Positions 52,729-61,200 are shown, counted from the first letter of the stretch. The stretch is 64,000 nucleotides of DNA from Pseudomonas paraeruginosa PA7 (GCF_000017205.1 NC_009656.1:1926001-1990000), one strand, 5' to 3'. Notes: generated by a model not told the origin, from the letters alone. Program-made: numbers and translations.

Positions 52729-53431
52729 GTTGAAGTTGCCGGCGGGCGTCGGCCTGCAGGCCTGGAGCAGCGCCAGCGAACAGGCCCGTGGCCTGGCCGC
52801 GAGCGTCGCCGATCACCTGCGTTCGGCGCTGGCCGAGCAGGGCCAGGCGCTGCTGGTGGTGTCCGGCGGGCGCAGCCCGGTGGCGTTCCTCGAAGCCTTG
52901 AGCGAGGAGCCGCTGGACTGGTCGCGGATCACCGTCAGCCTGGCCGACGAGCGCTGGGTGCCGGAGTCGCACGCCGACAGCAACGCCGGCCTGGTTCGCC
53001 GCCACCTGCTCCGTGGCGAGGCGGCGAAGGCGCGCTTCATCGGCCTCTACCAGCCGGCGGCGAGCCTGGAGGAAGCGGCCGAGCTGGCCGACCACCACCT
53101 GCACGAGCTGCCATTGCCGATCGACGTGCTGGTCCTCGGCATGGGCGACGACGGCCATACCGCCTCGCTGTTCCCGAACAGCCCTGGCCTGGACCTGGCG
53201 ATGGATCCCCGGGGTACGCGCCGTTGCCTGCCGATGTGGGCGCCGAGCGTACCGCACCAGCGCCTGACCCTGCCACGCGCCGTGCTGGCGGCGGCGAAGG
53301 TGCAGCTGCTGGCGATCCAGGGCCAGTCCAAGCTGGCCACCCTGAACGCCGCGCTGGCGGTCGAGGACGAACGGCGGATGCCGGTTCGCGCCTTCCTCCG
53401 CGCGGCCCTGACGATCCATTGGTATCCCTGA
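52715..53431 (+). CDS. pgl: 6-phosphogluconolactonase
   Basis: A 238-residue 6-phosphogluconolactonase of the NagB-like DevB family, hydrolysing the lactone made by Zwf. Hallmarks are [17 protein letters not shown] near residue 45, [16 protein letters not shown] near 74, and [16 protein letters not shown] near 142 with the catalytic His. I chose ATG 52715 with GGGAGGAG upstream, giving [11 protein letters not shown]. It begins inside the zwf coding region (14-base overlap), so the two proteins are made together, and is 17 bases from eda. Confidence 0.95.
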   Translation: MAISELKLPAGVGLQAWSSASEQARGLAASVADHLRSALAEQGQALLVVSGGRSPVAFLEALSEEPLDWSRITVSLADERWVPESHADSNAGLVRRHLLRGEAAKARFIGLYQPAASLEEAAELADHHLHELPLPIDVLVLGMGDDGHTASLFPNSPGLDLAMDPRGTRRCLPMWAPSVPHQRLTLPRAVLAAAKVQLLAIQGQSKLATLNAALAVEDERRMPVRAFLRAALTIHWYP

Positions 53432-53448
53432 GTGGCGGAGCTGTAGCC

Positions 53449-54111
53449 ATGCACGACCTTGAACAGAAGACCGCCCGCATCGACACGCTGTGCCGGGAGG
53501 CGCGCATCCTCCCGGTGATCACCATCGACCGCGAGGCGGACATCCTGCCGATGGCCGACGCCCTCGCCGCCGGTGGCCTGACCGCCCTGGAGATCACCCT
53601 GCGCACGGCGCATGGGTTGACCGCCATCCGTCGCCTCAGCGAGGAGCGCCCGCACCTGCGCATCGGCGCCGGCACCGTGCTCGACCCGCAGACCTTCGCC
53701 GCCGCGGAAAAGGCCGGGGCGAGCTTCGTGGTCACCCCGGGCTGCACCGACGAGTTGCTGCGCTTCGCCCTGGACAGCGAAGTCCCGCTGTTGCCCGGCG
53801 TGGCCAGCGCTTCCGAGATCATGCTCGCCTATCGCCACGGCTATCGTCGCTTCAAGCTGTTCCCCGCCGAGGTCAGCGGCGGCCCGGCGGCGCTGAAGGC
53901 GTTCTCGGGACCATTCCCCGATATCCGCTTCTGCCCCACCGGGGGAGTCAGCCTGGACAATCTCGCCGATTACCTGGCGGTACCCAACGTGATGTGCGTC
54001 GGCGGTACCTGGATGCTGCCCAGGGCCGTGGTCGACCGCGGCGACTGGACCCAGGTCGAGCGCCTCAGTCGCGAAGCCCTGGCGCGCTTCGCCGAGCACC
54101 GCAGACACTGA
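53449..54111 (+). CDS. eda: KDPG aldolase (2-keto-3-deoxy-6-phosphogluconate aldolase)
   Basis: A 220-residue class I aldolase that splits KDPG into pyruvate and glyceraldehyde-3-phosphate. The Schiff-base Lys is in RRFKLFPAEVSGG at residue 136, and the proton-shuttling Glu is in ALEITLRTAHG at residue 48. GAGTVLDPQTF and CPTGGVSLDNLADYL give the phosphate-binding part. Length matches bacterial KDPG aldolases. It closes the zwf-pgl-eda operon and is followed by a UUCG-loop terminator. Confidence 0.96.
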   Translation: MHDLEQKTARIDTLCREARILPVITIDREADILPMADALAAGGLTALEITLRTAHGLTAIRRLSEERPHLRIGAGTVLDPQTFAAAEKAGASFVVTPGCTDELLRFALDSEVPLLPGVASASEIMLAYRHGYRRFKLFPAEVSGGPAALKAFSGPFPDIRFCPTGGVSLDNLADYLAVPNVMCVGGTWMLPRAVVDRGDWTQVERLSREALARFAEHRRH

Positions 54112-54130
54112 GACTGCCCGCCTGGGCATG

Positions 54131-54153
54131 CCCGGCTTCGGCCGGGTTTTTTT
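54131..54153 (+). terminator. Intrinsic terminator after eda
   Basis: CCCGGC-TTCG-GCCGGG is a perfect six-base stem with a UUCG tetraloop, followed by seven T (54147-54153). It ends the zwf-pgl-eda operon. Confidence 0.93.
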
Positions 54154-54201
54154 ATACCGTCCGGGATCGCCCCGGGCATAGGGTGGGTAACGCCGCGGGC
54201 G

Positions 54202-54639
54202 TTATTCGCCGATGCGCCGGCGTTCCCGCAGATAGTCGCCGAGCCGGCTCTGCAGGTAGGGCACGGCCATGGCATGCGCGAGGTAGGCGTCCACCTCCAT
54301 CAATCGCCAGTATTGTCCTTCGTCGCCGAAACGGATGGCCTCGAACTCGCGGTCCTCCAGGCGCGCCACCAGGAAATAGGCGAAGGGCGCGCTGCCGCTG
54401 GTGCTCGGATACTGTCGCAACCATTCGATGCGTGGTTCTTCCAGGCGGATCGAGAACTCTTCCTCCAGTTCGCGCAGGGCGCATTCGGCGGGAGTTTCCA
54501 GGCCTTCGCGGCCGCCGCCGGGAAAGTCCCAGTAGCCGGGGAAGGGGATGCCGGGTTTTTCGTCGCGTTTGTAGACGACCAGGCGGTCGCCGTAGAACAG
54601 CGCCAGCTTGGCGCCGCTGAAGGGGGGGACATCGTGCAC
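54202..54639 (-). CDS. Nudix hydrolase
   Basis: A 145-residue Nudix protein. The box runs GGREGLE-TPAECAL-RELEEEF at about residues 42-62, keeping the catalytic RE..EE core, though the usual Gly after EE is Phe. It probably hydrolyses a nucleoside diphosphate linked to another group; no substrate can be named. WDFPGGG precedes the box, as in MutT-like proteins. GTG 54639 follows GGAGG, giving MHDVPPFSGAKLALFY. It is divergent from rluB across 147 bases and convergent with eda. Confidence 0.88.
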   Translation of the reverse strand: MHDVPPFSGAKLALFYGDRLVVYKRDEKPGIPFPGYWDFPGGGREGLETPAECALRELEEEFSIRLEEPRIEWLRQYPSTSGSAPFAYFLVARLEDREFEAIRFGDEGQYWRLMEVDAYLAHAMAVPYLQSRLGDYLRERRRIGE

Positions 54640-54786
54640 CGGGGCCTCCGGGTGGCGGGGTGGGTGAACCCGGCCTAGTCTAGCGGGATTGCCCGGGTTT
54701 CCGCCCGGGGACGGTGCTTTGTCCTGACGAAGCGCGTATGATGCGCGCCCTTCGATTCGTTGCCAGCCACACCGGGAGGTGCCCAG

Positions 54787-55947
54787 ATGAACGATACCCC
54801 AGAGAATCCCCACGTACCGGTCGGGGAAAAATTGCAGAAAGTCCTCGCTCGTCTCGGCGTCGGTTCCCGGCGCGACGTAGAGGTGTGGATCGCCGAAGGC
54901 CGGGTGAATGTCAATGGCAGCGTGGCCAGCCTCGGCCAGCGGGTCGACAGCCACGATGCGATCACCGTCGATGGCCACCTGATCCGCCGCGAAGAGGCCG
55001 CCGAGAACGTCCGTCGCGTGCTGATCTACAACAAGCCGGAAGGCGAGGTCTGCACCCGCGACGACCCGGAAGGCCGCCCGACCATCTTCGACCGCCTGCC
55101 GCGCCTGCGCACCGGGCGCTGGATCAACGTCGGCCGCCTGGACATCAACACCACCGGCCTGCTGCTGTTCACCACCGATGGCGAACTGGCCAACCGCCTG
55201 ATGCATCCTTCCTACGAGATGGACCGCGAGTACGCGGTACGGGTGCGCGGCGAGGTCAGCGAAGAGATGATCGAGCGCCTGCTCGATGGCGTGATGCTCG
55301 AGGACGGCCCGGCCAAGTTCAGCGATATCCAGCAGGCGCCGGGCGGCGAAGGCTTCAACCACTGGTACCACTGCGTGGTGATGGAAGGCCGCAACCGCGA
55401 GGTGCGCCGCCTGTGGGAATCCCAGGGGCTGGTGGTCAGCCGCCTGAAGCGGGTGCGTTTCGGTCCGGTGTTCCTGACCTCCGAGCTGACCATGGGCCGC
55501 TATCGCGAAATGGACCAGCGCGAGATCGATATCCTCAGCGAGGAAGTCGGCCTCAAGCCGGTGGCGCTGCCGGGCATGACCACCAAGGCGCGCGAGAAGG
55601 CCGAGCGCCAGCAGCGCAAGCAGGCGCGCCCGCTGGCTCGCAGCGAACGTCCGGAAGCCGGGCGCAAGCGCGCGCCGCGGCGCGAGGATGGCGACAACGC
55701 CGGCCGCCGCACGCCGGCCTCGCGTTCCTCGCGCGGTCCGCAGCCGGGCGCCGAGCGCAAGGGGCGCGAGCAGGGAACGCCAGTCGCCGAGCGGCCCCGC
55801 GAGAGCAACCGCAAGCCGCGCCCGAGCAAGCCGCGCGACGAACGTCCGGCCGGCGCGCCGGGCGACAAGCCGGCGGCGCGCAAGCCGCAGGTCAAGCGGC
55901 GGCCGAAGCCGGCCGGCGATGGCATGCGTCCGGGCTTCCGCCGCTGA
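54787..55947 (+). CDS. rluB: 23S rRNA pseudouridine synthase RluB
   Basis: A 386-residue pseudouridine synthase, modifying 23S rRNA (position 2605 in E. coli numbering). An S4 RNA-binding domain is at about residues 13-60 ([23 protein letters not shown]). The catalytic Asp is in [21 protein letters not shown] near 119. [18 protein letters not shown] near 200 is typical of the RsuA/RluB group. From about residue 260 there is a 125-residue tail extremely rich in Arg, Lys and Pro, likely disordered and RNA-binding, which is common in pseudomonad RluB. A strong terminator follows. Confidence 0.93.
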   Translation: MNDTPENPHVPVGEKLQKVLARLGVGSRRDVEVWIAEGRVNVNGSVASLGQRVDSHDAITVDGHLIRREEAAENVRRVLIYNKPEGEVCTRDDPEGRPTIFDRLPRLRTGRWINVGRLDINTTGLLLFTTDGELANRLMHPSYEMDREYAVRVRGEVSEEMIERLLDGVMLEDGPAKFSDIQQAPGGEGFNHWYHCVVMEGRNREVRRLWESQGLVVSRLKRVRFGPVFLTSELTMGRYREMDQREIDILSEEVGLKPVALPGMTTKAREKAERQQRKQARPLARSERPEAGRKRAPRREDGDNAGRRTPASRSSRGPQPGAERKGREQGTPVAERPRESNRKPRPSKPRDERPAGAPGDKPAARKPQVKRRPKPAGDGMRPGFRR

Positions 55948-55963
55948 GCGGAAGGCTCCGTGG

Positions 55964-55987
55964 AAAGGCCCCTTCGGGGGCCTTTTT
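55964..55987 (+). terminator. Intrinsic terminator after rluB
   Basis: AAAGGCCCC (55964-55972), loop TTCG, GGGGCCTTT (55977-55985), then more T. A perfect nine-base stem with a UUCG loop. Confidence 0.93.
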
Positions 55988-56040
55988 CATGCCTGGGAAT
56001 CGGTGTCTAATGGTCGCCCGCAGAACAGGGAGGTGGTGAC

Positions 56041-56139
56041 ATGCACAGGATCGCGGTGATCGTGCTTGGCACGCTGTGGAGCGTCGTCGGGCTGGCCGGG
56101 GAGGGGGCGACGCCGGTGCCAGGCCTATGGCGCTCCTGA
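56041..56139 (+). CDS. Tiny exported-peptide frame, perhaps frameshifted
   Basis: A 32-codon frame, MHRIAVIVLGTLWSVVGLAG then EGATPVPGLWRS. It has a strong ribosome site (GGGAGGTGG, eight bases before ATG) and a plausible signal peptide cleaved near LAG. It lies between the rluB terminator and the convergent GGDEF gene. Deleting one base around 56128 would instead give an ending YGAPDEPAQP with a stop at about 56150, which looks more natural. It might therefore be a real micro-protein, a frameshifted copy, or chance. Confidence 0.4.
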   Translation: MHRIAVIVLGTLWSVVGLAGEGATPVPGLWRS

Positions 56140-56204
56140 CGAGCCGGCGCAGCCATAGGAAGTCCGGCCTCCGAACGCGTCGCGCTTCCGCCGGCCGGCG
56201 GGCG

Positions 56205-57125
56205 TCAGGCGCAGCGCAGGCGATTGCGGCCGTCGCGCTTGGCCTCGTAGAGCGCCTCGTCAACCCGCCGCAGCAGGTCGTCGCTGCCTTCGCCGGGCCG
56301 CAGGTCGGCACAACCGAGGCTGATCGATAGCTTCAGCGTTTCGCCGGCATGCCGGTAGTCCAGTTCCTCCACCGCCTGGCGCAGACGTTCGCCGACCATG
56401 CAGGCAGCCTGCAGCGGCGTGCTGGACAGCAGGACGAGGAATTCCTCGCCGCCGAAGCGGAACACCATGTCGACATTGCGCAGGTGATCCTTGATGGTTT
56501 CCGCCACCGCCTTGAGGGCCTCGTCGCCGACGGCGTGGCCGTAGTGGTCGTTGACCCGCTTGAAGTGGTCGATATCCAGCATCAGCACCGAGAGCGGTTG
56601 CAGGTTGCGCCGGGCCAGTTCCAGTTCGCGGCCGAGCGCCTGGTCCATGGCGATGCGGTTGCCGGTGCCGGTCAGGGCGTCGCGCAGGGCGGTCTGGATC
56701 GCCGCGCGGTAGAGCAGGGCGTTGCGCAGCGGGAACAGCAGGGTGCCGAGCAGGCTTTCCAGTTGCCGCTGTTCCTCTTCGCCGAGGCGCTGGCGGCGGC
56801 GGAAGATCAGTTCGCCGAGGTAGTCGCTGTCATGGCTCAGGCGGTAGCTCACCGAGTGCTTGGCGCTGCTGCCGAATTCCAGGCGCAGGTCGGAGCCCGG
56901 ATGGCGGTAGCCGAGGGCGTCCAGCGGAATCAACTGGCGGACCTCCTCGAAGAACAGGCCGAGGATGCGTTCTGCCTCGAGGCTGCTCTGCAACTGCTGG
57001 GTCAGTTGCTGGCGCAACTCCATCAGGTTGCCGGCGCGGGGAACTCCGCCGGCGCCAGGCTGCGCGCCGCGCTTCTGCTTGGCGGCATCGAAATCGATGG
57101 TATTGGATTGTTTGGGAGGAGCCAT
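56205..57125 (-). CDS. GGDEF-domain diguanylate cyclase
   Basis: A 306-residue cytoplasmic diguanylate cyclase. Residues about 40-140 form a GAF-like helical and sheet region (LQSSLEAERILGLFFEEVRQLIPL). The GGDEF domain starts near 165 (DALTGTGNRIAMDQALGRE), with metal Asp in VLMLDIDHFKRVNDHYGHAVGD and the active-site signature as GGEEF (RFGGEEFLVLL near 240), which is catalytically competent. An inhibitory RxxD site is not obvious before it. It should make cyclic di-GMP. ATG 57125 lies downstream of a 229-base AT-rich region with inverted repeats. Confidence 0.9.
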   Translation of the reverse strand: MAPPKQSNTIDFDAAKQKRGAQPGAGGVPRAGNLMELRQQLTQQLQSSLEAERILGLFFEEVRQLIPLDALGYRHPGSDLRLEFGSSAKHSVSYRLSHDSDYLGELIFRRRQRLGEEEQRQLESLLGTLLFPLRNALLYRAAIQTALRDALTGTGNRIAMDQALGRELELARRNLQPLSVLMLDIDHFKRVNDHYGHAVGDEALKAVAETIKDHLRNVDMVFRFGGEEFLVLLSSTPLQAACMVGERLRQAVEELDYRHAGETLKLSISLGCADLRPGEGSDDLLRRVDEALYEAKRDGRNRLRCA

Positions 57126-57323
57126 GCGCGGGACCTCTGGCGCGAAAGACGGCGACAGTAGGGCTGAGGCGAGTTTCGTGCCAGCCAACCGAAGAACGGG
57201 TAATTCAGTGGCACTGACCGGATTCCTTAGGAATGGTTTCCCTATTCTGTAGGAAAAAATGAAGTATTTCGACGAAATAATGGCGCTTTGATGTCTCTGT
57301 GTCTTGGTGCTCGTCGGAAAGCT

Positions 57324-57345
57324 GGCGCTCCGCTGGCGGAGCGCC
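57324..57345 (-). terminator. Terminator hairpin after gltS
   Basis: GGCGCTCCG (57324-57332) pairs perfectly with CGGAGCGCC (57337-57345) around four bases, nine bases beyond the gltS stop. On the minus strand only a short T-stretch (AGCTTTCC) follows, so efficiency is uncertain. Confidence 0.6.
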
Positions 57346-57354
57346 GCTATCGGC

Positions 57355-58569
57355 TCAGCTGAAGGCGTTGATGAACCAGGTGATCGCCGGAATCGCGACC
57401 AGGTCGATCAGTACCGCTCCGCACAGCGGCACGATGATGAAGGCCTTGCGCGAGAACACCCGGTAGTGTTCGCAGACCGCACCCATGTTGGCCACCGCGT
57501 TCGGCGTCGCGCCCAGGCCATGGCCGAGGAAGCCGGCGCAGAGCACTGCTGCGTCGTAGTTGCGGCCGAGCAGGCGGAACAGCACGAAGATGGTCAGGAG
57601 CAGCAGCGCCACGACCTGGATGAACAGCACGCCGAGCAGTGGCAGGCCGAGGTTCTCCAGTTCCCAGAACTTCAGGCTCATCATCGCCATGGTCAGGAAG
57701 ATGCCCAGGCAGACGTCGCCCAGGGTGCCGATGGCGTGGTCGGGTATGCGCAGCCAGCCGAGCCGGTCGTCGAGGTTGCGCAGGACGATGGCGATGAACA
57801 TCGCTCCGACGTAGCTGGGCAGCACCAGGCCCAGGCGTTCCTGTAGCGCGTCGCCCAGCCAGAAACCGAGCACCATCACCAGCAGCACGCAGGTCAGCAG
57901 GCGCAGCAGCAGGTTGCCGTCCAGCGCGGTCACCGCGTGCTGGCGCTGTTCCTGCTGGCCGAGGGCTTCCAGCTCGCTGTCGCTTTCCGCCCGCACCAGC
58001 AGGCGATTGCGCTCGATCAGCCAGCGTGCCACCGGACTGCCGAGCAGGCCGCCGGCGACCATGCCGAAGGTGGCCGAGGCCAGCGCCACGGTGGTCGCGC
58101 CCTGGGCGCCGAGGCCTTCCGCCACCGGTCCGAAGGCCGCCGCCGCGCCGAAGCCGCCCTCCAGCGACACCGCGCCGGCCATGATTCCCAGCAGCGGATC
58201 CAGGCCGAAAAGTCCGGCGCTGCCGACGCCGATCAGGTTCTGCAGGATCGCCAGCGCCCAGCATGCCGCCAGGTAGACCAGCAGGGTCTTGCCGCCCTTG
58301 CGCAGCAGACCGAGGCTGCCACCGAGACCGACGGTGGTGAAGAAGGCCACCATCAGGGGTGTCTGCAGGCTGGTGTCGAGGCCGATGTCGAGCCAGCCGC
58401 GGTCCCTGAGCAGCCAGACCAGGAAGGCGAAGCCGAAGCCGGCGATCACCGGCGAGGGCACGCAGAGACGGGTCAGCCAGCGGCTGCGTTTCTTCAGCTG
58501 GCTGCCGATGGCGAGCAAGAGCAGGGCGAGGGCGGTGGTGGACAGGGCGTCCAGGTGCATTGTCGGCAT
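57355..58569 (-). CDS. gltS: Sodium:glutamate symporter
   Basis: A 404-residue inner-membrane Na+/glutamate symporter of the GltS family, with about ten helices in two inverted halves. Recognisable parts are PSPVIAGFGFAFLVWLL near residue 40, FFTTVGLGGSLGLLRKGGK near 76, the re-entrant loop region AVSLEGGFGAAAAFGPVAE near 130, and GFLGHGLGATPNAVANM near 340. It imports glutamate. It is the last gene of a leftward IclR-hutG-gltS run, and an A-rich Hfq/Crc-type tract lies 13-20 bases before its start. Confidence 0.93.
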   Translation of the reverse strand: MPTMHLDALSTTALALLLLAIGSQLKKRSRWLTRLCVPSPVIAGFGFAFLVWLLRDRGWLDIGLDTSLQTPLMVAFFTTVGLGGSLGLLRKGGKTLLVYLAACWALAILQNLIGVGSAGLFGLDPLLGIMAGAVSLEGGFGAAAAFGPVAEGLGAQGATTVALASATFGMVAGGLLGSPVARWLIERNRLLVRAESDSELEALGQQEQRQHAVTALDGNLLLRLLTCVLLVMVLGFWLGDALQERLGLVLPSYVGAMFIAIVLRNLDDRLGWLRIPDHAIGTLGDVCLGIFLTMAMMSLKFWELENLGLPLLGVLFIQVVALLLLTIFVLFRLLGRNYDAAVLCAGFLGHGLGATPNAVANMGAVCEHYRVFSRKAFIIVPLCGAVLIDLVAIPAITWFINAFS

Positions 58570-58581
58570 GGCGTGGCTCTA

Positions 58582-58589
58582 TTGTTGTT
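58582..58589 (-). promoter_or_regulatory. Hfq/Crc-type AANAANAA tract before gltS
   Basis: On the minus strand AACAACAA (within ACAACAACAATAG) lies 13-20 bases before the gltS start, in the 39-base hutG-gltS gap. No other clear Shine-Dalgarno sequence is present, so a bound Hfq would block the start. Confidence 0.45.
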
Positions 58590-58608
58590 GTGTGGGCGAA
58601 GGGGCGTT

Positions 58609-59544
58609 TCAGTTGACCAGGGCGTCGACCAGGCGCGCGGCGATCCGGGCGGTGCGCTGGTCGTTGTCGAATTGCGGATTTAGTTCGGCGATGTCGGCCA
58701 GGCGCAGCTTGCCGCTGGCCTTGGCGCGGCGTACCAGGTGCTCGACCAGCGACATCTCCACGCCGTGCGCCGAGGGTGCGCTGACGCCGGGCGCCTGGGC
58801 GGCCGGCAGGACGTCGAGGCAGACGGTCAGGTAGAGGTGCTCGATGGACTGCAGGAAGCTGTCGAGGAAGGCCTCGCTGCGCTCCAGGTTCCACGGCTGC
58901 ACCTGGCGGTCGAGCAGGTAGCGCACGCCCAGGCGCTGGGCCTGGTCGAACAGCGCGGCGGTGTTGCTCAGGCGGCTGACGCCCAGGCAGCAATAGGCGA
59001 ATGGCCAGCCGCTGGCCTCGCAGTGCTCGGCGATCTGGCGGAACGGCGTGCCGGAGCTGGCCTGTTCGGCATGGCGCAGGTCGAAGTGCGCGTCGAAATT
59101 GAGGATGCCGATGCGTGGCGTCCCCCCGTCCCGCCCCAGGTGGTGGGCCAGGCCGGAGAAACTGGCGTAGGCGATCTCGTGGCCGCCGCCCAGGCCGACC
59201 ACCTGGTGACCGCGCCCGAGCAACTCGGCGACGCGCCGGGCATAACGCTCCTGGGCGCCTTCCAGGTCTTCGGCAGCCTCGATGTCGCCGGCGTCGTAGA
59301 GCGCCTGTTCACCGTGCCAGGCCAGGTTGGCCAGGGCCCGGCGCAGAGCCGGTGGGCCCTGGCGCGCGCCCTGGCGTCCCTGGTTGCGGCGCACGCCCTC
59401 GTCGCTGGCGAAACCCAGCAGTACGCTGGCTGCCCCGGCGCTCTCGTGATAGGGGCGTATCCACTGGTGCCAGCGCAGGGCGCCGGCGCCTTCCTGGCTG
59501 TCGATCCGGCCTTGCCAGAGGCTCATGTCAGGGGCGGGGTGCAT
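58609..59544 (-). CDS. hutG: Formimidoylglutamase (arginase/ureohydrolase family)
   Basis: A 311-residue manganese ureohydrolase matching formimidoylglutamase, which splits N-formimino-glutamate from histidine breakdown into glutamate and formamide. Metal-ligand motifs are [13 protein letters not shown] near residue 125, [12 protein letters not shown] near 150, and [18 protein letters not shown] near 240. The gene sits between an IclR regulator and a glutamate importer rather than in the main hut cluster, so a broader or different substrate is possible. It lies 39 bases before gltS and 19 after the regulator gene. Confidence 0.87.
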   Translation of the reverse strand: MHPAPDMSLWQGRIDSQEGAGALRWHQWIRPYHESAGAASVLLGFASDEGVRRNQGRQGARQGPPALRRALANLAWHGEQALYDAGDIEAAEDLEGAQERYARRVAELLGRGHQVVGLGGGHEIAYASFSGLAHHLGRDGGTPRIGILNFDAHFDLRHAEQASSGTPFRQIAEHCEASGWPFAYCCLGVSRLSNTAALFDQAQRLGVRYLLDRQVQPWNLERSEAFLDSFLQSIEHLYLTVCLDVLPAAQAPGVSAPSAHGVEMSLVEHLVRRAKASGKLRLADIAELNPQFDNDQRTARIAARLVDALVN

Positions 59545-59563
59545 CGGTACTCCTGTCTATCGG

Positions 59564-60292
59564 TCAGTCCAGCCGCGCGGAAAGTCGCGCGGCGGCGTCG
59601 AGGGTCCATTGGCGCAGGCGCTCGCTGCGCGCCTGGGCGCGCAGGGCCGGGGCCATCAGGCTGAGGGCGCCATGCAGGCGCCGGCGGCTGTCCAGAAGTG
59701 GCACGCTGATACCCCAGACGCCTTCGTCGATCTCGCCCTGGCTAACGGCATAGCCCTGGTCGCGGATCCGTCGGAGCTCCGCTTCCAATGCGGCGATACG
59801 CTCCCCGGACATTTCCTGGGCGAGATACAGCTCTTCGCGCCGGGCATCTTCCAGGTGCGCCAGCAGGGCCTTGGCCGAGGCGCCGTGGAGCAACGGCTGG
59901 GCGAGCCCCTTCTGGTAGCAGCAGCGCAGTGGCTGCGGGCTGTCGAACAGTTCCAGGCAGATCGCCTGCTGGTTGCTGGCGACCATCAGCGCGACGCTCT
60001 CCTGGCTCAGGTCGGCCAGGCGCTTGAGCTCCGGACGGGCGAGACCGATCAGCGAGGCGTCGCGATCGAACTTCTTCGCCAGTTGCAGGCAGGCCGGGCC
60101 GGGCAGGTAGCGGCCCTGGCCGGCCTGTTCCTCGGCCAGGCCCCAGCGCAGCAGGGTCTTCAGGTGCCGGTAGGTGCTGCTCAGCGGCTGCTCCAGGGTC
60201 AGCGACAGCTCCTTGGCCGACAGGGCGTCGGGCGCCTGGCCGAGGGCGATGAGGATCTGCAGCAGGCGATCGGTGGGGGAATGCTTGGTCAT
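59564..60292 (-). CDS. IclR-family transcriptional regulator
   Basis: A 242-residue IclR-type regulator. The winged helix-turn-helix is at about residues 5-65 (DRLLQILIALGQAPDALSAKELS and SSTYRHLKTLLRWGL). The effector-binding domain is at about 75-240 (ALMVASNQQAICLELFDSPQPLRC and GLAQPLLHGASAKALLAHL). I chose ATG 60292, preceded by AAGGAG. It heads an operon with hutG and gltS, so it probably senses a glutamate-family or histidine-derived compound. Two palindromes lie 32-71 bases upstream. Confidence 0.88.
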   Translation of the reverse strand: MTKHSPTDRLLQILIALGQAPDALSAKELSLTLEQPLSSTYRHLKTLLRWGLAEEQAGQGRYLPGPACLQLAKKFDRDASLIGLARPELKRLADLSQESVALMVASNQQAICLELFDSPQPLRCCYQKGLAQPLLHGASAKALLAHLEDARREELYLAQEMSGERIAALEAELRRIRDQGYAVSQGEIDEGVWGISVPLLDSRRRLHGALSLMAPALRAQARSERLRQWTLDAAARLSARLD

Positions 60293-60323
60293 GGGAACTC
60301 CTTGACCCACAGGGTGAAGGGGC

Positions 60324-60334
60324 TTTCCCGGAAA
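60324..60334. promoter_or_regulatory. Second palindrome before the IclR gene
   Basis: TTTCC-C-GGAAA is a perfect five-base inverted repeat. Its centre is 25 bases from that of the stronger repeat at 60345-60363, and it shares the TTTCC / GGAAA arms. Confidence 0.5.
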
Positions 60335-60344
60335 ATGAAACCAC

Positions 60345-60363
60345 TTTCCCACTCAGTGGGAAA
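60345..60363. promoter_or_regulatory. IclR-type operator, 19-base perfect palindrome
   Basis: TTTCCCACT-C-AGTGGGAAA is a perfect nine-base inverted repeat, 53-71 bases upstream of the IclR start. IclR operators typically have GAAA/TTTC arms with this spacing. It is likely the autoregulatory site for the IclR-hutG-gltS operon. Confidence 0.72.
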
Positions 60364-60459
60364 AATATGCCAAAAGAATCCCGACTCCCGGATGGGCGGC
60401 GTGGCTGTTCAGGCGCAAGGGGAGAGGCGGTCCCACCGGGCGGCGGGACCGGAAGGGCG

Positions 60460-61200
60460 TCACTGGGCGTCGAAGGCCTGGCCGTTGACGCCGGTGCTGT
60501 CGGGGCCCATCAGGTACAGATAGACCGGCATGATCTCCTCGCCGGTGGGGTTGTTCAGCGGGTTTTCCCCGGGGTAGGCGAGGGCGCGCATGCTGGTCCG
60601 GGTGGCGCCCGGATTGACGCTGTTGGCGCGGATCGCGCTGGTGCCGTCGAGTTCGTCGGCGAGGGTCTGCATCAGCCCTTCGGTGGCGAACTTGGAGACC
60701 GAGTAGGCGCCCCAGTAGGCGCGGCCCTTACGGCCCACGCTGCTGGAGGTGAAGATGATCGAGGCGTCGCTGGAGAGCTTCATCAGCGGCAGCATGGCGG
60801 TGGTCAGCATGAACATCGCATTGACGTTCACTTGCATCACGCGCATGAAGTTTTCCCCGGAAATCTGCTGCATCGGCGAGCGTGGGCCGAGAATCGAGGC
60901 GTTGTGCAGCAGGCCGTCGATGCGGCCGAATTCTTTCTCCAGGGTCGCCGCCAGCTCCTCGAACTGGTGCGGCTGGGCGGTTTCCAGGTTGAACGGGATC
61001 ACCGCGGGCTGCGGATGGCCGGCGGCCTCGATGGCGTCGTAGACCTCGTTCAGGTACTCCTCGGTCTTGCCCAGCAGCAGCACGGTGGCGCCATGGGCGG
61101 CGAAGGTCTTGGCGGCGGCGGCGCCGATGCCGCGGCCGGCGCCGGTGACCAGGATCACGCGGTCTTTCAGCAGGTCGGGGCGGGCGGAGTACTGGAACAT
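60460..61200 (-). CDS. yciK: Short-chain dehydrogenase YciK
   Basis: A 246-residue short-chain dehydrogenase/reductase of the YciK group. The cofactor site is LVTGAGRGIGAAAAKTF near residue 17, the NAG-type segment is LLHNASILGPR near 97, and the catalytic triad includes the Ser in IFTSSSVGRKG and Tyr/Lys in YWGAYSVSKFA near 162. VNPGATRTSMRA follows. Substrate is unknown. It is the last gene of the leftward mtaD-ubiG-mupP-yciK run, 64 bases after mupP, an order conserved in pseudomonads. Confidence 0.9.
   Translation of the reverse strand: MFQYSARPDLLKDRVILVTGAGRGIGAAAAKTFAAHGATVLLLGKTEEYLNEVYDAIEAAGHPQPAVIPFNLETAQPHQFEELAATLEKEFGRIDGLLHNASILGPRSPMQQISGENFMRVMQVNVNAMFMLTTAMLPLMKLSSDASIIFTSSSVGRKGRAYWGAYSVSKFATEGLMQTLADELDGTSAIRANSVNPGATRTSMRALAYPGENPLNNPTGEEIMPVYLYLMGPDSTGVNGQAFDAQ

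Noticed and set aside
55560-55940. Arg/Lys-rich repeats at the end of rluB considered as a separate basic protein or a frameshift product
   Set aside because: The frame is continuous with the catalytic domain, and basic disordered tails are usual for pseudomonad RluB.
57259-57291. A ten-residue frame MKYFDEIMAL preceded by AGGAAAA, considered as a leader peptide
   Set aside because: It lies on the plus strand between two genes that both run leftward, with no downstream gene to control, and has no repeated codons typical of attenuators.
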